A DNA stretch of 64,000 nucleotides from contig NZ_JARFML010000003.1 in NCBI RefSeq assembly GCF_029167105.1, positions 310,001-374,000 on the forward strand, read 5' to 3'. Origin of the DNA: Bradyrhizobium yuanmingense. Its GTDB lineage: Bacteria; Pseudomonadota; Alphaproteobacteria; Rhizobiales; Xanthobacteraceae. Of the stretch, positions 18,207 through 27,477 are shown piece after piece. The notes under the pieces were generated by a model, which was not told the origin of the DNA, ran no database searches, and saw only the letters and a program-made list of their open reading frames with translations. The position numbers were made by a program, and so were the translations under genes. How positions within the stretch are numbered: position 1 is the stretch's first letter; each line of letters begins with the position of its first letter.

Positions 18207-19706
18207 TTAGTAAGCCCTACTCTGCCCGAGGCTGATCAAAGCAGTTCGTATGACAATCAGGATGTCCAACCACAGAGTCCAATTGTTGATATACCAGAGG
18301 TCGAGTTCGACGCGCTTCTGCATCAAGTCGAGCGTACTGGTTTCTCCACGGTAACCATTAACCTGGGCCCAGCCGGTGATGCCGGGTTTGACGTGATGGC
18401 GGTAGGCATAATTGCCGATGATCTGCTCGTATTCGGTATTGTGGGCGGCCGCGTGGGGGCGGGGGCCTACCAGCGACATCTCGCCCTTGAGCACGTTCAA
18501 GAGCTGCGGTAGCTCGTCAATCGAGGTCTTGCGCAGCCACTTGCCGATTGGGGTTACGCGCGGGTCGTTCTTCTGCGCCTGTTGAATCGTCGGGCCGTCC
18601 TCGAGCACGCGCATGGTGCGGAATTTGAAGATCCTGAACGTGCGCCCGCTGAAGCCGTGGCGGGTCTGACGGAAGAACACGGGTCCCGTCGATGTCACCT
18701 TGATCAAGAGCGCGGTCACCAGCATGACGGGGGCGAACACAAGCAGCGCGAGGCTAGCGCCGACGAGGTCCAGCGCGCGCTTGAGCGCGCGTTCGCGCAA
18801 CGTGAGCGGGGCGCGGCGCAGCTCGGCAGTAAGGGTGTTGCCGGTGCCGACTAGCGGGTAGCGCAGGAAGCGCGCCGTGTTGGCGTCCGGCACCAGATGC
18901 ACCGGCAAAGGCAGGATCTTTAGCGCGTCCAGAATACTGTCGATCGCATGCTGCCGGCCCCAGTTCATCAACAGGAAGATGTGCTCGATCCGATTCTCGC
19001 GCGTATAGGTGATCAGTTCTTCGAAGCGCGGCGCCAACGAGGAGAGCAGCAGCGGCGAAGCGAGCTCCTTAGCTGGGACCTCCATCACCCGCATCAGGCG
19101 GTAGCCGTGCTGGCCGAGGTCGTCGACCGCGTTGGACGAGGTGACAAGGCCGAATTCGGCGATCATGATCGCGCGGCCGTTGGCGAAGGCGCCGGTGCGC
19201 AAGGCATGCGCGGTCCAGCGCGCGGCCAGGGCCTTCCAGGCGAGCAGAATGGCGAGGCCGACCAGATAGAACGAGATCGTGGCGCCGCGGGAGAACTCTT
19301 CGCTGACCTTCATCGTGAACGCGATCGCAAGTAGCGCGCCGAATAGACCGGTCCACGTCGTCAGTGTCATCCGAAATGTGCGTGGCAGATCGGTGATGAT
19401 TTTGAGGCGATAGCCCTGCTGCACTAACGTTAGAAGGATGAAGTTTATAGCGACCAGGACGCTAGCCGCTGCATAGACGTTGGCTTTGCCGACGGTGCCC
19501 GCGGTGGACAAGAGATAGCCGACCGCGCAGCCAATTCCGCAAATAACGATCAACGCTCCATCAATTACGGCCATCGAGCGTTCAACAACCGGCGGGCGCA
19601 GCCAGCTGGGCGAAAAGCCCGCAGATGTTGATGCAGTTTGCTCGACCACGCGAATTCCCGTCGCAGAATCGGAGACGGGCACAGGTCGGATAGTAACAAT
19701 TGTCAT
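18207..19706 (-). CDS. Undecaprenyl-phosphate sugar phosphotransferase (WcaJ/PssY/ExoY type)
   Basis: The product is 499 aa: about four to five N-terminal membrane helices, a CoA-binding-like middle domain and a C-terminal bacterial sugar-transferase domain (residues about 300-499). The catalytic region has [65 protein letters not shown] and [15 protein letters not shown]. It should load the first hexose-1-phosphate onto undecaprenyl phosphate and so start repeat-unit synthesis for the A/B cluster. A paralog lies at 41975-43405. It is the first gene of the minus-strand block and diverges from the gene at 19874. Confidence 0.92.
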   Translation of the reverse strand: MTIVTIRPVPVSDSATGIRVVEQTASTSAGFSPSWLRPPVVERSMAVIDGALIVICGIGCAVGYLLSTAGTVGKANVYAAASVLVAINFILLTLVQQGYRLKIITDLPRTFRMTLTTWTGLFGALLAIAFTMKVSEEFSRGATISFYLVGLAILLAWKALAARWTAHALRTGAFANGRAIMIAEFGLVTSSNAVDDLGQHGYRLMRVMEVPAKELASPLLLSSLAPRFEELITYTRENRIEHIFLLMNWGRQHAIDSILDALKILPLPVHLVPDANTARFLRYPLVGTGNTLTAELRRAPLTLRERALKRALDLVGASLALLVFAPVMLVTALLIKVTSTGPVFFRQTRHGFSGRTFRIFKFRTMRVLEDGPTIQQAQKNDPRVTPIGKWLRKTSIDELPQLLNVLKGEMSLVGPRPHAAAHNTEYEQIIGNYAYRHHVKPGITGWAQVNGYRGETSTLDLMQKRVELDLWYINNWTLWLDILIVIRTALISLGQSRAY

Positions 19707-19873
19707 GCTGCCAAACCCATTGACGCAAAAATTTATTGCCCGAACAAGCCGTGCTATCGATCAAAGCCGCTGGTAAAACAACGTTAAGGGAAAATTAACC
19801 TTACCCCGGTCGCATTGTAGCTCACCTCGCATCAATTGATATGCCAAATTTACAGCTTGTTAGGAGGTTTTTA
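19707..19873. promoter_or_regulatory. Divergent control region between sugar transferase and NMT1-like gene
   Basis: AT-rich spacer between two divergent genes. It holds an imperfect dyad, TAAGG...CCTTA, centred near 19793. At the right edge AGGAGG (19862-19867) lies six bases before TTG 19874. That ideal ribosome site decides the start of the plus-strand gene over the ATG at 19841. Promoter boxes were not assigned. Confidence 0.45.
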
Positions 19874-20947
19874 TTGCCAACGAAATCCCGGCGGCGAACC
19901 CGGCCGAGAGGGAATCGTTACCTAGCCATTGGCCTTGCTGCCGTGGCATTCGTGGGTACTGTGCTTCTCCTTCTGCCCGACAAACCTTTACGAGGGCCGA
20001 CGGCTTCCATAGGCGTGGCGACTAAGCTTCTCCTGGACGGGCCACCTAGCGCACGGTTCGCGGGCGAGCTCGCCGCATTCAAGCAGGGGTTTTTCTCCTC
20101 TCGTATTGAAGTGTCCGCCGAGCCCGGCGATCCTGACTTCGTCCAGACGGTCGCACGCCAACATGCCATCGGCGTGACAAGTGGCCAGAAGTTCTTGCTG
20201 GCAAGCTGGCGTGGTGTCCCGGTGACCGCTTTCGCTGCGAGCTTTCTCGACACCTCTGTGGCGATCTTCACGCTCGAAGCCTCGGGATTGCGGCGGCCGG
20301 CTGATCTGGTCGGAAAGCGAGTCGGATACCGAAGGACGAGTGAGGCAGACGCCGTCTTCGATGCGATGATGGCGCAACTCGGGCTTCCCCGAAGCCAAAT
20401 CACCAAGGTCCCAGACCGCGACAGCTTCGAAGCCCTGAGGGCCGGGGAGGTGGATGCGATCATTGCCGCGATTGACGATCAGCCTGATCCTTCCAGCTCG
20501 ACCTTCTTGAAGCTGAACGTCATCAAGCCGCAGGACTACGGCATCCATGTTCCGGGCCAAGTCTATTTCGCGAGCAATGATCTCATTCATGAAAAGCCGT
20601 CCGTAATCGCCGACGCTCTTAAGGGGCTCATTCGAGGATGGCAATTCGCCTACGCCGACTATGCAAGGAGCGTGCCTGTTCTCGCCGTCGGCGGTCAGGC
20701 CCGGTTGAACCCCGAACGGCTCAAATTCGAGCTCCAGCAGCAGCGCTCGCTCGTGCTACCGACGGGCGGCCGTATCGGGGACTACGACGAAAGCCGCTGG
20801 CGGACGCTTCGGGATATCGCGCTTTTCGCCAAGCTGGGTGAAGAGGATGTACCGCTGGCACAGGTGGTCAACTACCAGTTTCTTCGGGATGTGTACCGCC
20901 GTTCACCCGGCCTCGCTGTTCCGGGCGCCTGGAATGAGGACAAGTAG
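19874..20947 (+). CDS. NMT1/SsuA-like ABC transporter substrate-binding protein (orphan)
   Basis: The start is TTG 19874, supported by a perfect AGGAGG. The product is 357 aa. An Arg-rich N-terminus is followed by a single hydrophobic segment (LAIGLAAVAFVGTVLLLL) and no lipobox, so it may be anchored by an uncleaved helix. The rest is a periplasmic binding fold with the NMT1-family features VARQHAIGVTSGQKFLLASWRG-like, SGLRRPADLVGKRVGYRRTS and FEALRAGEVDAIIAAI. Such proteins bind sulfonates, nitrate-like or pyrimidine-type ligands. No permease or ATPase gene is beside it. Its ligand and its link to polysaccharide are unknown. Confidence 0.82.
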   Translation: MPTKSRRRTRPRGNRYLAIGLAAVAFVGTVLLLLPDKPLRGPTASIGVATKLLLDGPPSARFAGELAAFKQGFFSSRIEVSAEPGDPDFVQTVARQHAIGVTSGQKFLLASWRGVPVTAFAASFLDTSVAIFTLEASGLRRPADLVGKRVGYRRTSEADAVFDAMMAQLGLPRSQITKVPDRDSFEALRAGEVDAIIAAIDDQPDPSSSTFLKLNVIKPQDYGIHVPGQVYFASNDLIHEKPSVIADALKGLIRGWQFAYADYARSVPVLAVGGQARLNPERLKFELQQQRSLVLPTGGRIGDYDESRWRTLRDIALFAKLGEEDVPLAQVVNYQFLRDVYRRSPGLAVPGAWNEDK

Positions 20948-21143
20948 GACCAAGAAGCCACACCTGCGCGCCATATCGACCCAAAAAGCTCTCGGCCGCC
21001 CGGCAGCGGTTGCTTTTCTGCCTGCTGCGTTGGTAAATTTCGTCAACTATCTGGGCAGGCCGCGCGGCTCACCCAAGGCGCTTCTGTTGACTGGGATGGG
21101 GGCGAGCGCGACCGGAAGCCGCAGGCTCGAGGAGCTTTTCAGG

Positions 21144-21416
21144 ATGTTTAAGACGTTGATGCGAGCGGGCCTTGCTGCCGTCGCGGTTACTCTGTGCGCA
21201 GCGAGCGGAGCTAATGCCGCGATGCAGATGCCGGCACCGGCGGTCCTGCTCGCGGGTCAGGGCCAGGTGACGCCCATTACGTTCTGGGCGCAGCCATACC
21301 CGTACCGCTATGCGCCGGTGCGCCGTTGTCCCTTGGTGCGGGTCGAGACGCCTTATGGTTGGTATATGGACCGGGTTTGTGCACCTGTCGGTCCTGTCCT
21401 GCGCCGGGCGTACTAG
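21144..21416 (+). CDS. Small exported protein, unknown function
   Basis: ATG 21144 with GAGGAG nine bases upstream gives 90 aa; the longer in-frame extension has no coding character. Residues 1-27 are a signal peptide ending ASGANA. The mature part has aromatic/Pro-rich PYPYRYAPVRRC and a second Cys near the end (RVCAPVG), so one disulfide is likely. A terminator-like hairpin follows at 21461. No domain is recognised. Confidence 0.65.
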   Translation: MFKTLMRAGLAAVAVTLCAASGANAAMQMPAPAVLLAGQGQVTPITFWAQPYPYRYAPVRRCPLVRVETPYGWYMDRVCAPVGPVLRRAY

Positions 21417-21460
21417 GTTGAAGTAAGCCGAGCGGCGGCCGCCGTTTTCAACGATCTTTC

Positions 21461-21501
21461 AAGGCAGCCGCAGAGCGAATGTGGCTGCCTTACTCGTTTT
21501 T
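21461..21501 (+). terminator. Rho-independent terminator candidate
   Basis: Inverted arms AAGGCAGCC (21461-21469) and GGCTGCCTT (21483-21491) are followed five bases later by TTTTT. It sits 45 bp after the small exported protein gene. The gap before the T-run makes it moderate evidence. Confidence 0.55.
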
Positions 21502-21669
21502 GTTTCACTGTGTGCTGACCTTTTGTGCGCGCTGCGCAGGTTCACCATGCATATCTTTGTCGGGCCGGGACAGGCTGTCGCATAGTGAAGATTGTATTAG
21601 CTGTTTGGTGGGGCTGCATCTCACAGAGGTGATTGGAGCGCGTGTGTTCCTCCCCTCAAGCGATCTCAG

Positions 21670-22105
21670 TTAACTTTGATAAGCCAAACCCAGTCCATGC
21701 CTGAGCGGCATAGTCGCCCGCCAGCCGTGCTGAGCAAGGCGGCTGACGTCGAGCAGCTTGCGGGGAGTGCCATCGGGACGCGAAGTATCGAAGCTGATCG
21801 CGCCGCCATAGCCGACGATGTCGGCTACGACGCGTGCGAATTCAGCGATGGATGTCCTCGCCGACGCCGATGTTGACCAGCTCTGCGCCGGCATAGGTCT
21901 TCATCAGGCACACGCAGTCATCGGCCATATCGTCGACGTAGAGAAACTTGCGTCGCGGTGTGCCGGTGCTCCACACCACGACGTTCTGCGCGCCCGAGAC
22001 CTTCGCTTCGTGAAAGCGGCGAATCAGGGTGGCGGCGACGTGGCTCATTTCGGGGTGAAAATTGTCGCCAGGGCGATAGAGGTTGGTGGGCATCACACTG
22101 ATGAA
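21670..22105 (-). pseudogene. fcl: 3' half of GDP-L-fucose synthase gene, truncated and frameshifted
   Basis: The minus strand reads [18 protein letters not shown], then a [15 protein letters not shown] segment and [11 protein letters not shown]. After a frameshift near 21853 it continues as [31 protein letters not shown] and a stop at 21670. These are the C-terminal ~145 residues of GDP-4-keto-6-deoxymannose epimerase/reductase (about 310 aa when whole). The N-terminal half, with the Rossmann motif and the catalytic Ser-Tyr-Lys, is absent. At about 22105 the sequence switches without a stop into IS3 transposase, giving a chimeric frame. Confidence 0.85.
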
Positions 22106-22711
22106 GTCGCTGGCATACTGGCTGCCATGGTCGGAGTGGTGCAGTAATGCGTCCGGTTTGCCGCGTCGCCAAACGGCCGTCAGAAGCGCATCAGTGACCA
22201 ATTGTGCGGTCATGACCGCGCTCATCGACCAGCCCACCATGCGGCGTCAGAACAAGTCGATCACCGCTGCCACGTACAGCCAGCCCTCGGCCGTCCAGAG
22301 ATAGGTGATGTCAGCGATCCACTTCTGGTTTGGCCGCTCGGCGGCAAACTGCCGGTCAAGCAGGTTAGCTGGCACGGTCTCGAGCTGTCGATCGCCGCTG
22401 TCCTTCGGCAAGCGCCGGCGTCGCGGCCGCGCCCGCAAGCCTTGCAGGCGCATCAGCCGTTCGATTTGGTGGAGCCCACAGTCCACCCCATCGGCGAGCA
22501 GATCACGCCACACCCGGCGCGCACCATAGGTGCGGTCGCTCGCCATGAAGCTGACCTTCACCTTGCCGCCGAGCTCTTCGTCGCTGCGGGATCTGGCGCT
22601 GGGCGAGCGGTTCAGCCAGGCATGGAAGCCCGACCGCGACACCCCCAGCGCATCGCATAGCCATGCCACCGGCCAGATCGCCCGGTGCTTCGCGATGAAG
22701 ACGAACTTCAT
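22106..22711 (-). pseudogene. IS3-family transposase orfB, nonsense mutation and 3' truncation
   Basis: The frame starts MKFVFIAKHRAIWPVAW and reaches QKWIADITYLWTAEGWLYVA with the first catalytic Asp of the DDE triad. A TGA at 22249-22247 replaces the Ser codon of the usual VIDLFSRR. The same frame continues [19 protein letters not shown] to [11 protein letters not shown], with the second Asp, then runs into fucose synthase sequence. The third catalytic Glu is missing; a matching C-terminal half is found at 35660-35937. Confidence 0.85.
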
Positions 22712-22758
22712 GTCGCTTCCTTCGCGAAGAAGGCTGCGCCTTTTTTAGGATATCCCGC

Positions 22759-22998
22759 TCAACCTTCAAACTTGGCGACCTCACGGCGCAACCGCTCGAT
22801 CTCCTGCTGCTCCGGCTTCATCTGCCTGTGGCCAGGAAAGGCCCGCACCGGGTTGGAGCCGAACTCCTTCACCCATTTGCGTAGAACTTTCTCATGAACG
22901 TCCAGGTCGCGACCGGCTTGCGCCACCGATATCCCACGTTCCCTGACCAGCTTGACCGCCTCGATCTTGAACTCGCGACTGAACTTCGGTCTCTTCAT
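22759..22998 (-). pseudogene. IS3-family transposase orfA (HTH protein), frameshifted
   Basis: ATG 22998 is preceded by GGAGG. The frame encodes the helix-turn-helix part (KRPKFSREFKIEAVKLV, GISVAQAGRDLDVHE) and stops early at REVAKFEG. An extra T in the AAA run at 22768-22770 shifts the frame; the expected LKVERDILKKA continues in the next frame. The leucine-zipper end and the slippery site are therefore out of register. Confidence 0.82.
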
Positions 22999-23030
22999 CG
23001 CCAACCTCCGGCTCATGAAACACCTAATCT

Positions 23031-23058
23031 CGGTGTCCCCAAACCGGCAGCAGCTCAG
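23031..23058 (-). repeat. IS terminal inverted repeat, 5' end copy
   Basis: Read on the minus strand from 23058: CTGAGCTGCTGCCGGTTTG followed by GGGACACCG. It pairs with the end at 35660 and faces the cassette. The flanking bases (ACGGC) show no direct repeat with those at 35660 (GATCC). Confidence 0.82.
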
Positions 23059-23091
23059 ACGGCGCCATATGTTTGTGACCGACCTTCTCGG

Positions 23092-24138
23092 CTATCCAGC
23101 TCGATCTCGCGGCATCGAGACACTCATCATCGTGCGATGTTCCTTGCCATTCAAGCCGCTGACCTGCTGGTTAGGTCGCCCGGCGAGAAATCTCTTCGGC
23201 TGATGGCGACCGGAAGTAGTGTACTTGAATAGCCTTCGGCACACCCCGCCGGCTATCCAAATTAATGAACTCGCAGCGGCTCGTACTCGGCCGCCCTGGC
23301 ACTTCGTTAGCAGTTCAAATGCAGCGCGGTATTGACCTAGGTTGATCGCTCTTACCGCCAATGCACGAGCGAGCACGAGTTCTCCTAACGCGAACTGTCG
23401 AGCGAGATCAGGGTGTGACAGGAGGAATTCAGCTTCGACCAATCTGCGCGAGCGCATCATCTGAGAAAGGTCATCGGACATGGAGCCAGCTGAGATCCGA
23501 TATCCAATGAGATATTCCGGTACCATTCCTATTTCATGCATATCAGCAATCTGAAGGTAGAGCTTCCAATCTTCACAACCCTGTGCCCCGCGGGCCCGCA
23601 GCGTTTCGTCAAACCCCTCAGCCGATATTACGGCTTCCTTCCGGATCAAGGCATTGCTACCGCTTATCACGACGTTGCCAAGGCACATCTGCGGAAGTAT
23701 TTTACCTTCGAGCCGGCACGGTGGAGCGGCGCCCGTGATAACGCCCGATGGGTCGATCCAGCAGCACCACGCGTAGACGAGTGCAGTATCGGAACCCCTC
23801 GATGCAAAGCGTTCCATCTGCCGTTCCAACTTCGTGGGATACCAAAGGTCGTCGGAGTCGAGCGTCGCGACGAAGTCTCCCTTCGCCTCGGCAATTCCTC
23901 GATTGCGCGCCGACGCTACGCCACCATTCTGTTGGTGGATGTAGCGAACTCTCCCGTCGTTCTTGATGAGCTCCGCCGCAATCGCCTTCGTGTCATCTGC
24001 TGATCCATCATCAACAATGATTACTTCGATATTCCGATAGGTTTGATCTAGCGCGCTCTTCACGGTTTCGCGAATGGTGCTGTCGGCATTGAACGCCGGC
24101 ACGATCACCGAAATAAGCTGGTCAGTTTCGCAATACAA
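23092..24138 (-). CDS. Family 2 glycosyltransferase
   Basis: The start is TTG 24138. The product is 348 aa. GT-A motifs: ISVIVPAFNADSTIRETV, VIIVDDGSADDT, GVASARNRGIAEAKGDF, the DxD-like TLDSDDLW, and GCEDWKLYLQIA with its catalytic-base ED pair. The C-terminal ~40 residues (after LFKYTTSG) are unlike a normal ending, and the stop lies only 34 bp from the IS end, so the gene's 3' end may have been altered by the IS. It is related to the transferase at 32420. It probably adds a sugar to the ABC-exported polymer. Confidence 0.82.
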   Translation of the reverse strand: MYCETDQLISVIVPAFNADSTIRETVKSALDQTYRNIEVIIVDDGSADDTKAIAAELIKNDGRVRYIHQQNGGVASARNRGIAEAKGDFVATLDSDDLWYPTKLERQMERFASRGSDTALVYAWCCWIDPSGVITGAAPPCRLEGKILPQMCLGNVVISGSNALIRKEAVISAEGFDETLRARGAQGCEDWKLYLQIADMHEIGMVPEYLIGYRISAGSMSDDLSQMMRSRRLVEAEFLLSHPDLARQFALGELVLARALAVRAINLGQYRAAFELLTKCQGGRVRAAASSLIWIAGGVCRRLFKYTTSGRHQPKRFLAGRPNQQVSGLNGKEHRTMMSVSMPRDRAG

Positions 24139-24286
24139 AAAGGCTCTCGGGCGGCTTTAATGGTTAACTTGAATTGAGCTGTACTGTGAGCGGCAATCAC
24201 GTAAGGTCTTATCGGAAAAACCGACATTCTACTCTGAGCATAGCAATATAAGGTAAATATCTGAATACTACAGAGGGTTAGGCTTA
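24139..24286. promoter_or_regulatory. Divergent AT-rich control region
   Basis: A 148-bp AT-rich spacer between the minus-strand glycosyltransferase and the plus-strand operon that starts with the UDP-xylose synthase gene. It contains a short inverted repeat TCGG-AAAAA-CCGA near 24211-24223. It probably holds promoters for both directions; boxes could not be assigned with confidence. Confidence 0.4.
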
Positions 24287-25252
24287 GTGATACGCAAAGG
24301 CAAGAACATTCTAGTTACTGGCGGCGCGGGGTTTCTCGGTTCTCATTTGTGTGAAAAGCTGCTTCGCGCCGGACACGACGTTCTCTGCGCAGACAATCTG
24401 TACACCGGTTCAAAGGAGAACATCAGAGGATTGCTGAATTCGGCACAGTTCGAATTCCTGAGGCACGATATTACCTTTCCGCTTTACGTCGAGGTAGATG
24501 AAGTTTTCAACCTGGCGTGTCCTGCTAGTCCGATTCACTATCAATACGATCCTGTCCAAACGACAAAAGCCAGCGTGCACGGCTCGATCAACATGCTTGG
24601 CTTGGCCAAGCGAGTAAACGCAAAAATCCTGCAAGCCTCCACATCAGAAGTCTACGGCGATCCGGAAGTGCACCCGCAAGAAGAATCTTACTGGGGTAGA
24701 GTGAACCCGATCGGTCCCCGATCTTGCTATGACGAAGGCAAGCGTTGTGCTGAAACTCTGTTCTTCGACTACAGACGTCAGCACAACCTTTCAATTAAGG
24801 TCGCGCGCATATTCAATACTTATGGCCCGAGAATGCGTCTCAATGACGGACGCGTCGTTTCGAACTTCATCGTGCAAGCGCTCACAAACCAGCCGATCAC
24901 GATCTATGGAAACGGCACTCAGACTCGATCGTTCTGCTATGTTGATGATCTGATCGACGGACTGTTGCGCCTGATGGATACGGGTGACGACATAACGGGA
25001 CCTGTCAATTTAGGCAATCCGGCCGAACTCAGCATAATCGAACTCGCCGAACTTGTGATAGAGCTTGTCGGATCGCGCTCCTCTATCGAATTTAAGTTGC
25101 TTCCAATCGACGATCCCCGGCAGCGGCAGCCCAATATCGACCTTGCGCGCAGAACCTTGGGATGGTCGCCATCCGTGCAACTCCATGACGGCCTAGCGAA
25201 GACTATTGCCTATTTCGATGGTTTGCTGCGCTCTGAAGGACGCGTGCAGTGA
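24287..25252 (+). CDS. uxs: UDP-glucuronate decarboxylase (UDP-xylose synthase)
   Basis: GTG 24287 with an upstream GAGGG. The product is 321 aa. It shows [56 protein letters not shown] (with Y-x3-K) and [11 protein letters not shown]. This set is diagnostic of bacterial UXS, which converts UDP-glucuronate to UDP-xylose. It leads the operon and is followed two bases later by an epimerase. A UDP-xylose synthase next to a UDP-xylose 4-epimerase is known from Sinorhizobium meliloti, so pentoses in this glycan are likely. Confidence 0.9.
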   Translation: MIRKGKNILVTGGAGFLGSHLCEKLLRAGHDVLCADNLYTGSKENIRGLLNSAQFEFLRHDITFPLYVEVDEVFNLACPASPIHYQYDPVQTTKASVHGSINMLGLAKRVNAKILQASTSEVYGDPEVHPQEESYWGRVNPIGPRSCYDEGKRCAETLFFDYRRQHNLSIKVARIFNTYGPRMRLNDGRVVSNFIVQALTNQPITIYGNGTQTRSFCYVDDLIDGLLRLMDTGDDITGPVNLGNPAELSIIELAELVIELVGSRSSIEFKLLPIDDPRQRQPNIDLARRTLGWSPSVQLHDGLAKTIAYFDGLLRSEGRVQ

Positions 25253-25253
25253 G

Positions 25254-26282
25254 ATGACGAAGACGGTGATTATTACAGGTGGCGCGGGTTACGTGGGGGC
25301 GCACTGCGCCAAGGCTTTCGCAAGTGCGGGCTGGAATGTCGTGACGATGGACAATCTATCGCGGGGCTGGCGCGATGCCGTCCGATGGGGCCCCTTGGTC
25401 GAATGCGATATTCGAGATTCAGACAGGGTACGTGGTGCACTGACGACCTACAAACCGGATCTGGTGGCGCACTTCGCCGCCTTTGCATATGTTGGAGAGT
25501 CAGTAACAGAGCCGGCAATTTATTATGAAAACAATGTAGCCGGTACACTCGCCTTGCTTGGAGCGATGCGCGCGTCCGAATGCTCTCGCATCTTATTTTC
25601 TAGTACCTGCGCGAGCTATGGCATTCCCGAATTTGTACCGATCGACGAGAGCCATCCGCAAATGCCAATCAATCCTTACGGCTGGAGTAAGATGATCGTC
25701 GAGCGCATGCTGGAGCACTACAGCGGGGCCTACGGCTTAGCCTCTGTTTGCTTAAGATACTTCAACGCCGCGGGCTGCGATCCGGATTGTGATATCGGTG
25801 AACATCACGAGCCCGAGACGCATGCCATTCCCCTGGCGATCGAAGCTGCTCGCAATCCGCTCCGTCCGTTCACGGTTTTTGGAACAGATTTTCCTACGCC
25901 TGACGGAAGCGCGATCAGGGATTACATCCATGTGGTCGATCTTGCACGAGCACATTTGCTTGCTGGTGAGATGTTAACGAGGAGAGACGGAGCGTTCGTT
26001 TATAATCTTGGTACGGGGGTAGGTACCAGCGTACTTGAGTTGATAGGTACGGTAGCTCGTGTCACCGGGACCGCGCCGGCGGTACGGTATGGGCCGCGCA
26101 GAGAGGGGGATCCACCGGAGCTCGTTGCATCGTTCGCCAAAGCTGCAGCAGAGTTAGGTTGGCAACCGACCCACTCGGAAATCGGTTTCATTGTGGAGAC
26201 CGCGTTGCGCTGGCGCGATCATCATTTTGCCACCCAGAGCGCAAACCGTTTGAGGACCAGTCCAGCGATCCGACGATGCTGA
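25254..26282 (+). CDS. UDP-sugar 4-epimerase (GalE/Uxe type)
   Basis: ATG 25254 lies one base after the uxs stop. The product is 342 aa. GalE-type motifs: TGGAGYVGAHCAKAF, LFSSTCASYG, NPYGWSKMIVE, LRYFNAAGCDPD, GEHHEPETHAIPLAIEAA and FGTDFPTPDGSAIRDYIHV. By sequence alone it could be UDP-glucose 4-epimerase. Coupling to uxs favours interconversion of UDP-xylose and UDP-arabinose. A second GalE-like gene at 34610 would then serve galactose. Substrate choice is inference. Confidence 0.87.
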   Translation: MTKTVIITGGAGYVGAHCAKAFASAGWNVVTMDNLSRGWRDAVRWGPLVECDIRDSDRVRGALTTYKPDLVAHFAAFAYVGESVTEPAIYYENNVAGTLALLGAMRASECSRILFSSTCASYGIPEFVPIDESHPQMPINPYGWSKMIVERMLEHYSGAYGLASVCLRYFNAAGCDPDCDIGEHHEPETHAIPLAIEAARNPLRPFTVFGTDFPTPDGSAIRDYIHVVDLARAHLLAGEMLTRRDGAFVYNLGTGVGTSVLELIGTVARVTGTAPAVRYGPRREGDPPELVASFAKAAAELGWQPTHSEIGFIVETALRWRDHHFATQSANRLRTSPAIRRC

Positions 26283-26336
26283 GGCCGGTGAGACTTTGTG
26301 CCGCAGTTTGGCGCACCATGAGGAACGAGCTCTGCT

Positions 26337-27377
26337 ATGTTTCTTGAAAGCCTTCGCTTCCTTTTCGGACGCGTGAATAAGACGGATGCAATCCAGTTCG
26401 GATTGAGGGGGCTGCTGTTGCCATCCCGCATTAGACATCTTAGTGGACCTTCCCAGGTCAATTCTGGGCCCCGCGACGTAACAATAATTAGCGTGGTACG
26501 AAACGGCGAGCCCTGGCTAGATTCGTTTTTGACTCACCATAGGGCCATGGGCGTTAAACATTTCGTTATCCTGGATAATGGATCGACCGATTGTTCAATC
26601 AGTATGCTCGCCAACCAGGCCGACGTCACGCTGCTCTCGAGCTTCGTTCCCTACCATGCTTATGAAAACACAATGAAGCGCTATCTGGCGAACACTTACT
26701 GCCGTGACCGGTGGTGCCTGTGCGTCGACGTGGACGAGCAGTTCGACTTTCCTGGGTCGGCTAAACTGCCTTTGTCCGCTTTGATCAACTACCTCGACGG
26801 AAGGGGTTTCAATGCTGTGATCACCCAAATGCTCGACATGTTCAGCGACAGGTCAATTTCTGAGGTGAAGATACAGCGAGGGATCGATTTGCGCTTGCAG
26901 TTTCCGTTCTACGACGTGTCAACGATCGACAAGTCTCCCTACACCTTCGGAGAGGTTAGCAACCCCGAGGTCATGACCCACCACGGCGGTATCAGGAAGA
27001 AGGTGTTCGGCACAAACAATGGTCTTACCAAGGTTTCGCTTTTTCGAATGGACGGACAGATCAAGCCATTCGTTGCCTGGCACCACGCATTGAATGCCAG
27101 ATTGGCAGACATTTCGTGCGTTCTTCTCCATTTTCCGTTCGTTGATTCCTTTTATGCAAAAGTGGCTGACGCGGTCCGAACCGGACGATACGGCTATCTA
27201 ACGAGCGATGAGTATTCGAGTTATTGGGCAGGATTGCAGAGGCTGCCTGGTCTCTGCCTGAAGTTTGATTCGGCAAGTAAGCTTTCAACTGTCGATGAGC
27301 TGCTCGACAATGGCTTTTTGGCTATTTCGAAGGAGTATCGGAATTGGCTATGTAAGAACACGCGTGTACCTGCATGA
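26337..27377 (+). CDS. Glycosyltransferase of the Glyco_tranf_2_4 type
   Basis: The product is 346 aa. The core reads VTIISVVRNGEPWLDSFLTH, RAMGVKHFVILDNGSTDCS and CLCVDVDEQFDFPG, where DVDE is the metal-binding DxD-like site. This is the pattern of family-2-like transferases that act on surface glycans (Pfam Glyco_tranf_2_4). The C-terminal third is specific and unrecognised. It is 55 bp downstream of the epimerase in the same operon. Confidence 0.78.
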   Translation: MFLESLRFLFGRVNKTDAIQFGLRGLLLPSRIRHLSGPSQVNSGPRDVTIISVVRNGEPWLDSFLTHHRAMGVKHFVILDNGSTDCSISMLANQADVTLLSSFVPYHAYENTMKRYLANTYCRDRWCLCVDVDEQFDFPGSAKLPLSALINYLDGRGFNAVITQMLDMFSDRSISEVKIQRGIDLRLQFPFYDVSTIDKSPYTFGEVSNPEVMTHHGGIRKKVFGTNNGLTKVSLFRMDGQIKPFVAWHHALNARLADISCVLLHFPFVDSFYAKVADAVRTGRYGYLTSDEYSSYWAGLQRLPGLCLKFDSASKLSTVDELLDNGFLAISKEYRNWLCKNTRVPA

Positions 27378-27477
27378 GCAAGCCAGCAGATGAACAAGGT
27401 AATGAGCCGCCTGGACGACAGGTGTATATTCGAAGTCCTCGCCGATCGAACTTTCGCCCGGACTTGCGTGATTGCGT

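Larger units (their letters stand above)
22106..23058 (-). mobile_element. IS3-family element, 5' part only (orfA plus about half of orfB)
   Basis: The intact outer end is at 23058, where the minus strand begins CTGAGCTGCTGCCGGTTTG. The same terminal sequence occurs at 35660 on the other half. It carries orfA and the first half of orfB and is cut at about 22106, inside the DDE region after GSQYASDF. A slippery A6G heptamer (22746-22740, read on the minus strand) fits the programmed -1 frameshift known for IS3 elements. The copy is inactive. Confidence 0.85.

Noticed and set aside
23059..23063. Target-site duplication around the IS ends
   Set aside because: The bases outside the two terminal repeats (ACGGC and GATCC) do not match, so a simple transposition footprint is not present.
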